From positions 4,658,972-4,722,971 of the forward strand of contig NC_045146.1 in assembly GCF_008831285.2 (NCBI RefSeq): a stretch of 64,000 nucleotides of DNA, read 5' to 3'. Of the stretch, positions 24,648 to 36,221 are shown one piece after another (the first letter of the stretch is position 1; every line of letters starts with the position of its first letter). A program made the position numbers and the translations under genes. Source of the DNA: Nymphaea colorata (lineage: Eukaryota; Streptophyta; Magnoliopsida; Nymphaeales; Nymphaeaceae). The notes beneath the pieces were generated by a model, which was not told the origin of the DNA, did not search any database, and saw nothing but the letters and a program-made list of their open reading frames with translations.

Positions 24648-26422
24648 GAAAAAACACAAAATTCTTTAATTTTTAAAGTTTAAACCCTCATCTCATGTTC
24701 AATATAAGTTTGATGGCTTGGACTTCTTAGTTTTTATTTGGGGATCCAGAACATATATTATGCAACTTGGAGTCCTTTTAATTTTTGAAAGGTGGTGACA
24801 AGAAAGTTGTTCCTTTTAATGTCTTCCACAAAAAAGTTGTAATAACTACTTGAAGGAAGTTTTCTTCTACTGCAATACAATTTGGTTTTGTAGAAGGCTG
24901 TGGGGTGGTGACTGTTTTATCCGAATTCTTTTTCAGCTTGATTTTCAACTTGGCTTTGTCATTCTATGTTTCCTTGAGATTGATTCTTTTTCCTTGTTTT
25001 GCTGATTGTGCTGACAGTTGTTGAAATTCACGGGTGAAAAGGTCCCTTGGCAAATATTTGTGGAAAAAATTGGTCCAGTTCTGAAGTTTGTTGGTTTGAC
25101 AAAAGTCTTTAACACCATTTTATGAAATTTGTAATTGTTATTTGCAAAAGTGGAAACTACTGTCCATATGGATCAAATGGATTTATGTAGAATCTTTTAA
25201 ACTATTATAAAAAAGTAGTTATGGCGCCAAAGAATGGACATCACCTGGGTTCCTTGATTTTGAGCAGCCTGATGTGACCCTTGTGAACCTTGCTTCATTT
25301 TACATTCATGACCAAAAATAAATAAACTCCACTTGGTTCATGAACAAGTCTAGTTGTTGTACTTGCAGAGGTTGTGCCTAAGTTTTAAATTTTTTATCAT
25401 GACTGCATCAATTCTTTTGTTATCTGGAAATTTATCAATCAGGTCAAATTAAACTCAGACTCAGGTTCTATCGTTCCCATCAATGAAATTGTGGGTGGGC
25501 TCATGGTGTTGGAGGTAATGTGGTTGTTGACGCCTGGAAGAGTGTTCTATAGATGGTGGTTGATGTGCAGAAACTTGGTGTGGATTTCCTTGTAGCATCT
25601 TCCCACAAAGTTAGTGTTCAGTTGTTCTACTGAAAATGAAAATTAGTCCACTTTTTGTCTACCATTGCACTTGAGTTGACATTCGAAAACAAAGAACCTT
25701 GGTTGTGCTAAGAATCATACCTTTTGCGGAAGTGTGGACCTATGGGCACTGGATTTTTCTATGCCAAGAATGAAACCTTAGCTACAACGCTTCCCTTTTT
25801 AGGTACTAATGTCCCCCCACCCCCCCTTCCGTCTATGTGGCCAAAAATGCCTTAAAAGTTTATGAAAATTTAAAATTGTTGTAGTGCCAAGATGTGTAAG
25901 TTTATTATTTTTATTATTATTATTACAAGTGGTGGAGAAATGATTGCGTAGATCACTCAGCTTATGTAGTGCCACCTTCAAGGTAGGCATCTACATCTAT
26001 TTAGTTTGTCAAATTTGAACATTTGTCGATTTCACACGTATATGTTGGAATAAGTGGTGCAAATTGTTGGCGAATTATAACTAAGTAGGTGATTTTTTTT
26101 TTTTTTTTTAACTTTCCAACATGTTGTATCTTGCTTAAGTCTTGCAGGTTTTTCATTTTCCATCGAAATTTTCTTGCTACCAGGTAAGGAAATTCTTTTC
26201 TTATAACTTTTTGTCTTTTGGTTTCCTTCTATTATAAAGCCGCTCTTTGGTATTCTATTTGAAAAGTTTTACTGTTAAGTTGAAATGCTAAAGAGTAGAG
26301 TTTGTAATAATTGTTCATTGGTACCTGATAATTTTTTTTTTCATCATATTTGAAAATTTAGAGAGTGAACCTTTAAGGGTGTTTTTGAGGTTCAAGTCGA
26401 TTCAATTTGTTTCCTTTGTTCA

Positions 26423-26660
26423 TGTTGAGGAAACATGCTGCTTTGGTATTTAAAGTTTTATGTATTTTGGAATTTAATATTAGGTAGCTTTCTGAATTTT
26501 TAAAATTTGTTGGACTCTTTATGTAAAGGGTTAAATATAACCCTAATCCTTATTTAGTCTAATGGAAAAGGAGCAACCGTGAGATAGATGACTACTACCT
26601 ATTCTCTCCTCCTTCCTCACGTTCTTCTCTTCTCCCTCTTCTCTACCTCTCTACGCAACA
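26423..26660 (+). repeat. 5' LTR of copia element A
   Basis: 238 bp with TGTTG...CAACA ends. I count about 12 substitutions and one single-base indel against the 3' LTR, roughly 5 percent divergence, so the insertion is not recent. Confidence 0.93.
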
Positions 26661-26672
26661 TGGTGTCAGAGC
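26661..26672 (+). other. Primer-binding site of copia element A
   Basis: TGGTGTCAGAGC directly follows the 5' LTR. It differs by one base from TGGTATCAGAGC, the usual copia site complementary to initiator tRNA-Met. Confidence 0.85.
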
Positions 26673-26779
26673 ATCAGACCTAGGACCGTGCCATCTAGGT
26701 TTCATGTCGCTTCCCTTCTTCTCTTTTTCTCATCCCCTCATTCACGACAAGGTTGGACATCTAAAGTTGTTGCTGCCTT

Positions 26780-27384
26780 CAAAAGACACGGTGGGAGGAA
26801 GAAAACAGCATTATTAGTGCTTGGCTTATGAATAACACTCAGCCCCACATTGCAACAGGGCTTTGTTATTATAATACAGCCAAAGATATGTGGAATTCTC
26901 TTCCGCAGACGTACTCTCAAGATAAATGCAGCAAGGTGACATGGATTTGATGGAATATTTTACAAAGTTGAAGTTTACTTATGAAAAGACGAATTCCTTA
27001 AAACCACCCTGTAAGCATTGTCTCAAATCTCACATGGAGCAAATGATTGTTGTTAAATTTCTTGCTGGACTATCTTCTGATTATTCTGCATCCAAGGGTC
27101 AAATGCTTACAAGTTCAGATTTTCCTAATCTTGATGAGGCCTTTAATAGACTAAACAGATTGGCTGTTACTCTTCCTTCATCCTCAAACAACTCACAGTC
27201 TTCTGCCCTTACCTCATTTGGAGGAGGAAGAAGTGGACTATACTCTTCCCGTGGTAGAGGAAGAGGCCGAGGTCCTGGTGGACGTGGAAGACTTCAGTGC
27301 ACATATTGTGGTCATCTTGGTCACTTAGAGGATAGGTGCTGGAACAAAGTGGGTAAACCTAACTCATCCACTTCTTCAATGTGA
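26780..27384 (+). pseudogene. gag remnant of copia element A
   Basis: Readable parts start near 26780 ('SAWLMNNTQPHIA', 'AKDMWNSLPQTYSQDK') and continue at 26926-27384 ('GDMDLMEYFTKLKFTYE', an arginine/glycine-rich tract, then a CCHC zinc knuckle 'CTYCGHLGHLEDRC'). Compared with the gag of the copia at 54.7-59.4 kb, the N-terminal part of about 70 residues is missing, and a short stretch between 'SQDK' and 'QQGD' is deleted with loss of frame. Gag would form the nucleocapsid particle; this copy cannot. Confidence 0.85.
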
Positions 27385-27603
27385 CATCTTCATTTAGTTC
27401 TACTCCAAACATACAATCTATCAGTATAGCTCCTAAGCTGAATCTCATTGCTGCTTCAGTAGATGCTACATCTCTTAATTTAAGTCTAGCTGAAATTGAT
27501 TTAATTATGGAGCATAGATCAAATGCTACTCCTTCTACCTCATCGGCATCTATAGCTGTCACAAGTTCAGCGTACTCTGTAGGTAAAACTACTTCTAAAG
27601 GTT

Positions 27604-30600
27604 GATAGATAATTGATTCTGGAGCCTCTAAACACTTTTGTGGAGATACTAATATTTCAAACCTGCAGAAATTTGATTCACCTCAACATGTTCGATTGGC
27701 AGATGGAAGACTATCGCCAGTAGAAGGATATGGAGATGGTTATCTTTCTCCATCTTTGCCTGTTCATGATGTGCCATATACTCCTGAATTCCTGAAGAAT
27801 TTGTTATCTGTAAGCAAACTAACTAAAGAGATGAATTGTAGAGTTATTTTTTACTCTGGTACTTGTGTATTTCAGGACCTATCGACTGAGAGGAAGATTG
27901 GTGGAGGTCGTGAGATAGATGGAATATACATCTTGGATACATCCAATAAGAAGGCGTCATTCTTAGTTGATTCTTCTTCAAGTGTCTTCTAGTGGCATCT
28001 CAGATTGGGTCATCCATCATTTCCTAAACTTCGGCTCCTATGTCCTCAGATTTCTTCCACAACGTCTATTGAGTGTGAAGCTTGTCAACTGGGCAAGCAT
28101 AGTCGTACCTCCTTTCCTTTGAGTCAAAGTCAATTTAGTCAAAGTTTATTTGATTTAGTTCATGTTGATGTTTGGGGGCCTAGTCGGGTTCCAAGTTAGT
28201 TGTCATCTGGTTATTATCTTTCCATTGTTGATGATTTTTCTCATGTCACTTGGGTGTTTTTTGATGAAAGACAGAACTGAAGCTCCTTGTATCTTGAAAT
28301 CTTTCATATTGGAAATAAAAACTCAATTTAATTCTTGTGTCAAAGTTGTTCGCACTGACAATGCTCTCTTCAAATCTTCTCATTTACTTGAGTTCTATAA
28401 ATCCCATGGTATTATGCCACATTTTACCTGCCCTCACACATCTCAACAAAATGGTGTAGTTGAAAAAAAACATCGCCATTTGTTGGATGTAGCATGCACA
28501 ATCATGATTCATTCTCATATGCCTTCCAAATTTTGGGGAGATGCAATTTTGACCGCATGTTACCTAATAAATAGAATGCCATCATCTTTCATAGACAACA
28601 AAATTTCAATACAAATCCTCTACCCAAATAGAGCTTTATTTTCTTTACCCCCACGTATATTTGGGTGCACATGCTTTGAACATAAACTTGGTCCCAATCG
28701 AGATAAACTAGCTGCTCAAGCAAGTAAATATGTGTTTGTGGGATACTCTAAAAATCAAAAGGGGTATCGATGCCCAGATCCTATATCTAATCGAGAGTTT
28801 GTCAGTGCCGATGTAACCTTTCTCGAGTTGTCTCCATTCTTTCCTGCAAGTCCTTCATATCCAAAGTCTGAGATGCCCTTTTCTGTTCCACTTCCAATTC
28901 CTCCAATTCCACTTGAGTCCCTTCTTTTTTCATCATCACCCACTTGTTCCATTCCACGGTTTAAAGATCCTTCTCTCACATATTCAAGAAGGAATCCATC
29001 ATCTAATGACCCTACACCATCTTGCTCTCGGGAGGTAAGTAGTTTGGAATTACATGACATGCCTGAGTGTTCCCTTGATGCTCCTGTTCCTGATGAACTA
29101 CCTATTGCACTGCATAAAGGGATTAGACAATGCACAATTCATCCTCTTTATAAGTTTGTTAGTACAGCTCATGTGGGAGATCATATGTGCAAATTTATTG
29201 ATGCCTTGTCAGCTACATCTATTCCTATTTCACATGAACAAGATATGTTGGACTCTAAGTGGTACCAGGCTATGAAGGAGGAGATGGATTCTCTAATATC
29301 TCGTCACACTTGGGATCTTGTTGAACCTTCTTCTAGGACAAATATTGTTGGCTCGAAATAGGTTTTCACTATCAAGTACAACTCAGATGGTACAGTTGAG
29401 TGCTACAAGGCATAGTTGGTAGGAAAAGGGTACACATAGACATATAGTGTTGACTTCTTTAAAACTTTCTCTCCTATGGCACGTTTGGGCACGATACGAC
29501 TCATTATATCTGTTGTAGTTCATTATGGTTGGAACATGTATCAACTCGATGTTAAAAATGTCTTTCTGTATGGGGATTTAATTGAAGTGGTTTATATGCA
29601 GCAACCACCCGGCTTTGAGAAACAGAGGGACTGTACCAAAGTTTGTTTGTTAAAGAAGGCTATATATGGTTTGAAACAGAGTCCTAGAGCATAGTTTCAG
29701 AAGTTGTGTGACATTGTGTCTAAGTTTGAGTTTCAAAGATCGCCTTTAAATCATTCATTGTTCATAAAAAGGACTTCAAGAGGTATAGTTGTTATGGTGA
29801 TATATGCGGATGATATTATTTCAAATGGTGACAATGAACAAGAAATACAAGATACAAAGAAATATTTACAACAACATTTTGTTACTAAAGATCTTGGCTC
29901 TCTACGTTACTTCTTGGGGATAGAAGTGGCAAGAAGTAAAGAAGGTCTAGTCCTTTCTCAAAGAAAATATGTTCTTGATTTGCTACACGAAACAGGTATG
30001 ACTGGAACTAAACCAGCACCTATTCCTATGAATTGTCGCACTCAATTATATGATGACAAATTTGAACCTGTTGATAGCAAATCATATCGGTCTCTCATTA
30101 GAAAACTACTATATGTAACAATTACTAGACCTGATATATCCTTTGCTGTGAAAAAAATTAAGCCAATTTACGGATAAGCCAAGAAAAGCCCATTGGGATG
30201 CAACTATGTTATTATTGAAATTTTTAAAAGGCTCTTCTGAAAAGGGTTTATTATTTAGAAGAAGCACCTCACTTTAGATAGAAGCTTATTCTGATGCAGA
30301 TTATGCAGGCTCAATTGATGACAGAAAGTTCACTGCGGGATTTTGTATCTTTGTTGGTGGCAACTTAGTCTCTTGGAGAAGTAAAAAAACGAGTTGTTGT
30401 TGCTCGATCGAATGCAGAGTCAGAATATCAAGCCATGGCCCAAACAGCCACTGAAATCACGTGGGTGAGAGGCATGCTCGAAGGTCTTGGAATTCAGGTA
30501 GAATTGCCTATAAAAATGCAATGTGATAATAAAGCGGCTACTTATATAGCAAATAATCTGGTCTCCCACGAACGGACCAAGCATATTAAAGTTGATTGTC

Positions 30601-30758
30601 ATTACAGTAGAGACATGGTCCAAGCAGGGATTATTTCTACTGAGTATGTTGCTTCCGAAGACCAACCTGCAGATATATTTATCAAAGCTCTTCTAATTTC
30701 CAATTTCGTGAAGTGTTGTAGCAAGCTGAGCATGATAGACATCTATGCTCCAGCTTGA
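27604..30758 (+). pseudogene. pol remnant of copia element A (PR-IN-RT-RH)
   Basis: In order: protease with 'IDSGASKHF' just after 27604; GAG-pre-integrase with 'WHLRLGHP' near 27993 and the zinc-binding 'CEACQLGKH' near 28075; integrase core with 'RTDNA' near 28356 and 'QQNGVVEKKHR' near 28446; RT with 'YQLDVKNVFLYGDL' near 29539 and the catalytic 'YADD' near 29806; RNase H with 'EAYSDADYAGS' near 30281, ending 'IDIYAPA' at 30755. Breaks include a stop before the protease, one before WHLRLGHP, one after 'WGPSRVPS', a TGG-to-TAG change in the 'RAWFQK' block near 29694, and frameshifts near 30170 and 30390. Confidence 0.9.
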
Positions 30759-30765
30759 GGGGGAG
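30754..30765 (+). other. Polypurine tract of copia element A
   Basis: CTTGAGGGGGAG immediately upstream of the 3' LTR. It is the plus-strand primer site typical of copia elements and is shared with the copia at 54.7-59.4 kb. Confidence 0.85.
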
Positions 30766-31004
30766 TGTTGAGGAAACGTGCTGCTTTGGTATTTAAAGTT
30801 TTATGTATTTTGGAATTTAATATTAGGTAGCTTTCTCAATTTTTAAAAGTTTATCGGACTCTTTATGTAAAGGGTTAAACATAACCCTAATCCTTATTTA
30901 GTCTAATACAAAAGGAGCAGTCGTGAGATTGATGACTGCTACCTATTCTCTCCTCCTTCCTCACGTTCTTCTCTTCTCCCTCTTCTCTACCTCTCTACAC
31001 AACA
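30766..31004 (+). repeat. 3' LTR of copia element A
   Basis: 239 bp, TGTTG...CAACA. Near-identical partner of 26423-26660. Confidence 0.93.
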
Positions 31005-31479
31005 GTTCGTTTAGCTATTTTTATCTAAATGGCTGTGGACAGGTCTGGAGTTGGAACTCTTGCAATTGTGGAGGCTATTGGGATTGGTGCAGCAATTGAT
31101 TGTCTCTCCAGCATTGGCATGCAAAGAATCACAATGATGAGGTGGTCGGTGTGTCTTATTTATCTTGAAAGATGCTGCAAAAATATCTATGTATTCTTTT
31201 CTTTGCTGCATTTCTGTTAGACCTAGCCAATTATCATTATCCATCAGTCTATCCTGAACATTCACATCTATCTATCATGTTGGTTCAAAAACTATCGCGC
31301 TGATCTCTATTTTTTCAACATCACCAGCATACATCCAACTGATATTGCATCTTTGCTCAATCAGTAGGTATGTGAATGATCAATCTGAGATTTTCATATG
31401 TAAGACAAAATCTTTTGGTATCCACTCCTTGCATTGCTTGCTCATACGCATCATACATCATACATATCCTACCGGGTCT

Positions 31480-33466
31480 GGATACAAAACATTTGTAATC
31501 CGTGCTCAGTCTAGAATATGACACAAAGTTACTAATAAGGTGTTGAGTACATGACCTAACACCCTTTCTCAGGGCAATGGGAAGCTCCTCATTTTCAGTT
31601 TCTGTCTGAACAGTTTCTGTCTAAATGTCTTCCTCAACAGGTTTCTTTTGATCACGACTTGGGTCATCCAGGGAAGAAGTAGGATTGGGATTAGAAGTAG
31701 AATTTTCACCATCAGTCACCCTGTCTGTACGGACTCTTCACCTAGAGTAAACCTGCCCAAACAAACGATTACATTCCTCTTTCATCCCAGTGGAACACTC
31801 TTCATTCCTCTCATGTTCAAGCACCTCAATAGCCGGTGGACTATCTTCTCGCTCGTAATCCAAAAAATCTGTAAATTGAATTTCCTGACTCGGAGAATAC
31901 TCTTCCCTTGACATAGACTTCTCCCCCTGAAGAGGATTCTCACAAAAGTAAGAGACATGTTCCAAGAAGGTGACATCCCTGGTAACATAAACTCGACCGA
32001 TGGTAGGATCAAGATACTTATACCCCTTTTGAGTAGGAGAATATCCAACAAAAACACCTTTAATTGACCTCAGATCAAGTTTTTTAACATGAGGACTGTG
32101 ATCATGAATAAAGCAAACACACCCAAAGACATGAGGTGGAAGGAGAAAGGGTGGACGACTCCCTGGAAGCATAGAGTGGGGAGTCTGCCCATTTAGCACA
32201 TGACTATGCATACGATTGATCAGATATGCACTAGTGAGAACTACATCACCCCAATATTGTTTTGGAAGATTCCTTTGAAACAAGAAAGCCCTCGTGACAT
32301 TGAGTAACTGATGATTTTTCCTCTCAGCTACTCCATTTTGTGGAGGGGTATAACTGCAGGACATCTCATGAACAATTCCCCTTTTTCGAAAGAAATCTTC
32401 AACAGCTTAACATACATACTCACGAGCATTATCAGACTGAAAGGTCTTAACAGAACTACCATACTGGGTCTCCACATGAAGAATGAAGGTCTCTATGACA
32501 TGAAACACTTCACTACGATCTTTTAATAGATAAACAAAGGTACTCCTTGAGTAATCATCTATAAAGGTTATAAAATACTAAAAGCCACAATGAGTATTAA
32601 TGCCCGAAGGCCCCCACACATCAGAATGAATCAAAGAAAAAACTTCATTAGCACGAGTATTCGAACAGGGTATGAAGCTTTAACATGTTTAGCAAGCTGA
32701 CAAACATCACACGATAACATAATATTTCCAGACCAGAACATAAATCAGGAAATAACTGTTTCAAAATCCCAAAAGGAAGATGTCCAAGGCGTTCATGCCA
32801 ATACAAAAATAACTGAAGACAATCTTTTGTCTTCTTATCTTTCCTGCTAATTGTTGTCATAAGGGTTGTGGCCATACGGATAGAAAGTCGATATAGGCCT
32901 TTAGACACTAAACCAATTTCAATATTCTTCCTTGTCACCAAGTCCTACAAAACACAACGATTTGCAGAAAATATAAGTTCACAATTCAACTCCTTTGTAA
33001 TCTTGTTGACAGACAGAAGATTCAAGGGAAGATGAGGAACATGTAAGGCACCATGAACTAAAAAATTGTTTAACAAGGAAAGACTCCATTTTCCTGCCAC
33101 AGAGGTAAAGGAACCATCAGCAATAGAAACACGTTCCTTTCCTGATAAGAGCTTATACTCATGGAAGAGCTTAGGATTGTCAGTCATGTGGTGGGTGGCA
33201 CCATTGTCAACAATCCATTCTCCCATACAAGAATTACTTTTTTCTCTAGAAACCGCAAGAGCAAGGTTGACTTTTACATCACCTGCTGCTTCAACCTGAC
33301 CAATATCAATCCGACTCAGATAAGCACGAAGATCACGAATTTGTTCAGCAGAGATATAAGCTTTCTCTCCACTAGAGTTGGCAACATTAGAAGTAGATTT
33401 TTTCCCACTGGATGGTTTCCCTCGACTATTCTTCTTTTTTGGATGGAGGTCCCAACAAAAATCCAC
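31480..33466 (-). pseudogene. protease-integrase remnant of copia element B
   Basis: Runs from a zinc knuckle in which the second cysteine is tyrosine ('CTHYKKTGHTVDFC' near 33440-33490), through protease 'VDNGATHHMT' near 33205 (D-N-G instead of the usual D-S-G) and 'LPLNLLSVNKITKELNCEL', to a pre-integrase segment at 32648-32941. The integrase end at 31738-32364 has 'PPQNGVAERKN', keeping the catalytic glutamate, and 'QYWGDVVLTSAYLINRM'. Frame changes separate the blocks. Confidence 0.85.
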
Positions 33467-33519
33467 AGTATGACCAGTCTTCTTGTAGTGAGTGCACTTG
33501 TGAGGAGTTCGGGCAGCTC

Positions 33520-34260
33520 CTACATGACCACGGCTAACAAGGGCAGACCTCTCATTGTACGAGATGTGATCTGCCTTTTTCCAGTAATAATAAGGCGTCG
33601 TTGCCCTTCAGCCTCTACCCGAGAGTAAACCTCTTCAATACTAGGTAGTCTGTCAGAATTAAGGATTTGACTCTGTATGCCTTCAAAGTCCTCATTCAAC
33701 CCTACGAGAAATATAAATACCTTATTCTCCCATTCTTTAGTTAAATGACGCACCTGATCTTGGGGACAATCCCAAGTGTCATCAGAGTAGTAGTCAAGGT
33801 CCTCCCACTTAGATTTCAAGGCAGCATAGAAATCTGTGACAGAGTGTTCACCTTGCAATAGAGAATAGACATCCTTCATCACCTGATACACCGAAACAAT
33901 TCTCTTCTTTTGGCCGTACATCTGCTCAAGTATAACCCACATATCCCTTGCAGTCCTCTTCCGAAGAATAAGGGGTTGAATCTCGGGTGACACATAGTTG
34001 ACAATCCAAGTCTTAACTTGGTTGTCCTCAAGAAACCATGTGTCCCAAGCAACATTCGTCTCATTCGGTTCAATCTTCCTCCCGTTTATATATGCAATTC
34101 TGCCTCGACCTGCGATCCTCATGGTCATAGCAGTAGACCATTGCATGTAGTTTTCTTTGGTAAGACGAATAGTGGTGACCTGAACAGGTATATTTTCAGT
34201 TCTAACACCCCCAACCTCAGTCTGACCAGTGTTCACAGTGGAGGAGGATGATTCAGCCAT
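33520..34260 (-). CDS. gag of copia element B (frameshifted end)
   Basis: Reading frame of 246 codons from the ATG at 34260 on the minus strand. It carries the UBN2/retrotran_gag pattern: 'LTKENYMQWSTAMTMRIAG', 'VAWDTWFLEDNQVKTWIV', 'ARDMWVILEQMYGQKK', 'MKDVYSLLQGEHSVTDFY' and 'EWENKVFIFLVGLNEDFEGI'. This would be the capsid protein. The last 20 or so residues come from a frameshift near 33560; the zinc knuckle lies in another frame downstream. It is the longest retroelement gag frame still open in the window. Confidence 0.85.
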   Translation of the reverse strand: MAESSSSTVNTGQTEVGGVRTENIPVQVTTIRLTKENYMQWSTAMTMRIAGRGRIAYINGRKIEPNETNVAWDTWFLEDNQVKTWIVNYVSPEIQPLILRKRTARDMWVILEQMYGQKKRIVSVYQVMKDVYSLLQGEHSVTDFYAALKSKWEDLDYYSDDTWDCPQDQVRHLTKEWENKVFIFLVGLNEDFEGIQSQILNSDRLPSIEEVYSRVEAEGQRRLIITGKRQITSRTMRGLPLLAVVM

Positions 34261-34693
34261 GATCACGAATCAATATTGCAGAGAAAGAAACAATAGCCAA
34301 ACAAGAACAACTGTGCGTCAAGCAGGGTAGTGGCAGGTGTCCCCCAGCACGGCCCAAAAGCACCAATAGTAGAAGAAAACAGGCTAGGCGATAACGGATG
34401 ATGACACGGGCGGCGCTAGACGGGACGAGAGCAGCGGCAGAGCTGGCAGCGCTCAGACGACGACAGAAGCTTGACAATGACTGAGGACACGTGGACGATG
34501 GGCAATACAGGGTGGCAGCGGTGGAACAAGGACAGCGGTGGGATCTGGTCGACGGTAAATGTTGGGCGACGCTGGATATCGGAACAGTGTCGGACGATGA
34601 AGGACCAGCTCCGGATGATGAAGGGCGTCAAGCGATGGAAAGGTCAGGGCCGGAACTTCACGGCCGGCAAAAAATTTTACAAACTAGTCATGG

Positions 34694-34705
34694 ACTCTGA
34701 TAGCA
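34694..34705 (-). other. Primer-binding site of copia element B
   Basis: On the minus strand TGCTATCAGAGT directly follows the LTR end, two bases from TGGTATCAGAGC. Confidence 0.75.
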
Positions 34706-34969
34706 TGTAGAAATGGTAAAAGCAAATAGAAAGATGAACACACAGATGTAACGAGGAAAGCCCCTCAACTAGAGGAAAAAAAACCACGGGTGAGGAGGAC
34801 TGGTGCCCACTAGCCGCCAGACACTCTCTCTCTTTAATTATCATTCACACACCAAAATTAGGGTTTACACAGCTTAAGTAGGGCCATAGTAGTAACACAC
34901 TGGATCGGGTCTAGATACAGATCCGGATCCGGACCTGGATAGGTGACCCAAATACAACATATGTCAACA
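34706..34969 (-). repeat. 5' LTR of copia element B
   Basis: 264 bp. On the minus strand it starts TGTTGACATATG and ends ATTTCTACA. Its neighbour on the right is SUFS intron DNA (ATGGCC...). It resembles the LTR at 59414-59666. Confidence 0.85.
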
Positions 34970-35216
34970 ATGGCCACGCAAGTTATCCCTCCAAATGAGG
35001 TCATCCTTTCTCTAACAGTTGTTGGATTTTGTTTCCCAGTATGTTGTGGCCATTAGGTCTGGTCTCCAATGAGCCACTGCACATATTTCTGCATGAGAAT
35101 GCAAGTGTCTGAGCAACCCTTTATTTTTACAATACCAAAGATGAGGTTGATGGGTTCTTGAAGAACGGTGGGATTCTTCACCTCTTTCCAATGAGAAAGC
35201 AACCATTCTGGTAAAT

Positions 35217-36221
35217 TTCCAATCTTTCATCTTTTATGTTTTCATCCCTTCATTTTGCTGAAGCTGTAATGCATATTTTGAGCTACATGTCTGTCATTTT
35301 CATCAGTCAAGCATGATTCTCAGTTAAGAAATTTAGTAGGTGGAAAACAATGTGACTGGACGACACATTCTTTATGCGGAGTTTGGGATTTGCTTTTACC
35401 TGTATGGGATGCTTGTTCATTGTGCAGTGGACGGCGTCTCAGAGGAAAATGAGCTATTCATGTCCGACGCCTTATGGGTGTTGGAATTTAAGATCAGTGC
35501 TAGGGGCATATGGATGCCAGTTGGGATATGTCTTACAGAAGAATTCCATAGAATGTTTGATGATTATTTGATCTTTCGTGCTGTCTTGAAGCTGCATCAA
35601 GGAAATTGACAGGCCATGAATGTGGCTGTTTGGTTGAAAGATAGCAGCTTTGGTACCTTTCGTACACAATGGCATGCACATTTTCTCATCTATTGTTACA
35701 GTTGGTGATCAATTAATGTATTGAGCAGATGTTGTAGACATGACTTTTGGCCTTCTAATTGAACTTAGACAGGTATGGTTATAGTTGGGGAGTCGAATTC
35801 ATATATAAAAATTTTTACAAACAAGTGTTTCTTGTATTATTGGTCATTGTAGACTAGTATTGGACACTCAACCTTGTGATTGGGAACTAACTCTTACATA
35901 AGTAAACATGTGAAATTAGAGTCGCACTTGAATTGGTTGCATGGGTTGGGTTTCATCTTGTTTTACAAATTATTTCACATCCCATGCCATTTGAATGGAA
36001 TGCTGAAAAATATAAAGACCTCTTGGCTTTTGGTGCCTTGCAGTGGATTTTGTTTTTTACTTTTAGCATTGGAAAAGTAGAACACATTGGTGTTCCCAAT
36101 TGAATTTGAAGTGACTTTTATCTTGAAAAATTTAAGGATTTTTTAAGGATTTCCTTATCTTCTGTTTTTATGTTTAGCCTCCAGTCCCAATGTTCTGAAT
36201 TGAATGGTTAATTACAGAAGA
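35217..36221. other. Spacer between SUFS and eS7 fragments
   Basis: A frame at 35340-35609 is open for 89 codons but matches no family I know. Its base composition is less AT-rich than its surroundings, so it could be another gene fragment. Nothing else is recognised. Confidence 0.35.

Larger units (their letters stand above)
20720..25386 (+). repeat. Segmental direct duplication, copy 1
   Basis: This segment is repeated in the same orientation at 41979-46373. Similarity starts inside AT-rich microsatellite DNA (shared ACATTATATGTATGTACAAT) and ends at the shared GAGGTTGTGCCTAAGTTT. Within it both copies carry the same series: CA repeat, GTATAACATATG, the stretch near 21900 with repeated GAGTCGGGTGCG, a (GA)n block, a palindrome-rich GTATCGTACGATAC cluster, and one exon of the SUFS-like pseudogene. 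Copy 1 alone carries the 395-bp TIR element at 21156-21550 and about 30 bp near 25335-25365 that copy 2 lacks. Beyond 25386 only this copy continues into further SUFS exons. Confidence 0.9.
26423..31004 (+). mobile_element. Ty1-copia retrotransposon with both LTRs (element A)
   Basis: About 4.6 kb, flanked by LTRs at 26423-26660 and 30766-31004, each starting TGTTG and ending CAACA. Flanking bases are GTTCA (26418-26422) and GTTCG (31005-31009), a five-base target duplication with one mismatch. A primer-binding site follows the 5' LTR and a polypurine tract precedes the 3' LTR. The internal order gag, protease, integrase, RT, RNase H is copia-type. All genes are broken. It sits in an intron of the SUFS pseudogene, about 40 bp upstream of an exon. 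Confidence 0.93.
31480..34969 (-). mobile_element. 3'-truncated Ty1-copia retrotransposon (element B)
   Basis: On the minus strand it has a 5' LTR (34706-34969), primer-binding site, leader, gag, protease and integrase, ending at about 31480 shortly after 'LRKGVRSCTQH', just before the RT would begin. RT, RNase H and the 3' LTR are absent. It lies in the last intron of the SUFS pseudogene, between the exon ending 31367 and that starting 35040. It is of the same family as the element starting at 59414: LTRs share CACGGGTGAGGAGGACTGGT, and the proteins align closely. Confidence 0.88.
25005..35216 (+). pseudogene. SUFS/NFS2-like chloroplast cysteine desulfurase pseudogene, split by two copia elements
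   Basis: SUFS (NFS2, CpNifS) is the plastid PLP enzyme that takes sulfur from cysteine for Fe-S cluster assembly. Exon-like blocks, in family order: 25011-25110 ('LTVVE', then 'VPWQI' and 'VLKFVGLTK'); 25465-25609 ('WAHGVGG...VVVD', 'MVVDVQKLGVDFLVASSHK', whose final Lys occupies the PLP-lysine position); 25730-25802 ('CGPMGTGFFYAKNETL'); 25930-25982 ('DHSAYVVPPSR'); 31043-31175 ('AIGIGAAIDCLSSIGMQRI'); about 31283-31367 ('FFNITSIHPTDIASLLNQ'); 35040-35210 ('YVVAIRSG', then 'LYFYNTKDEVDGFL'). Most boundaries keep GT or AG. It is broken by stops, frameshifts, a loss before 'DHSAY' and damage around the active-site cysteine loop. The N-terminal exons are not found. Copia insertions occupy two introns. 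Confidence 0.88.
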
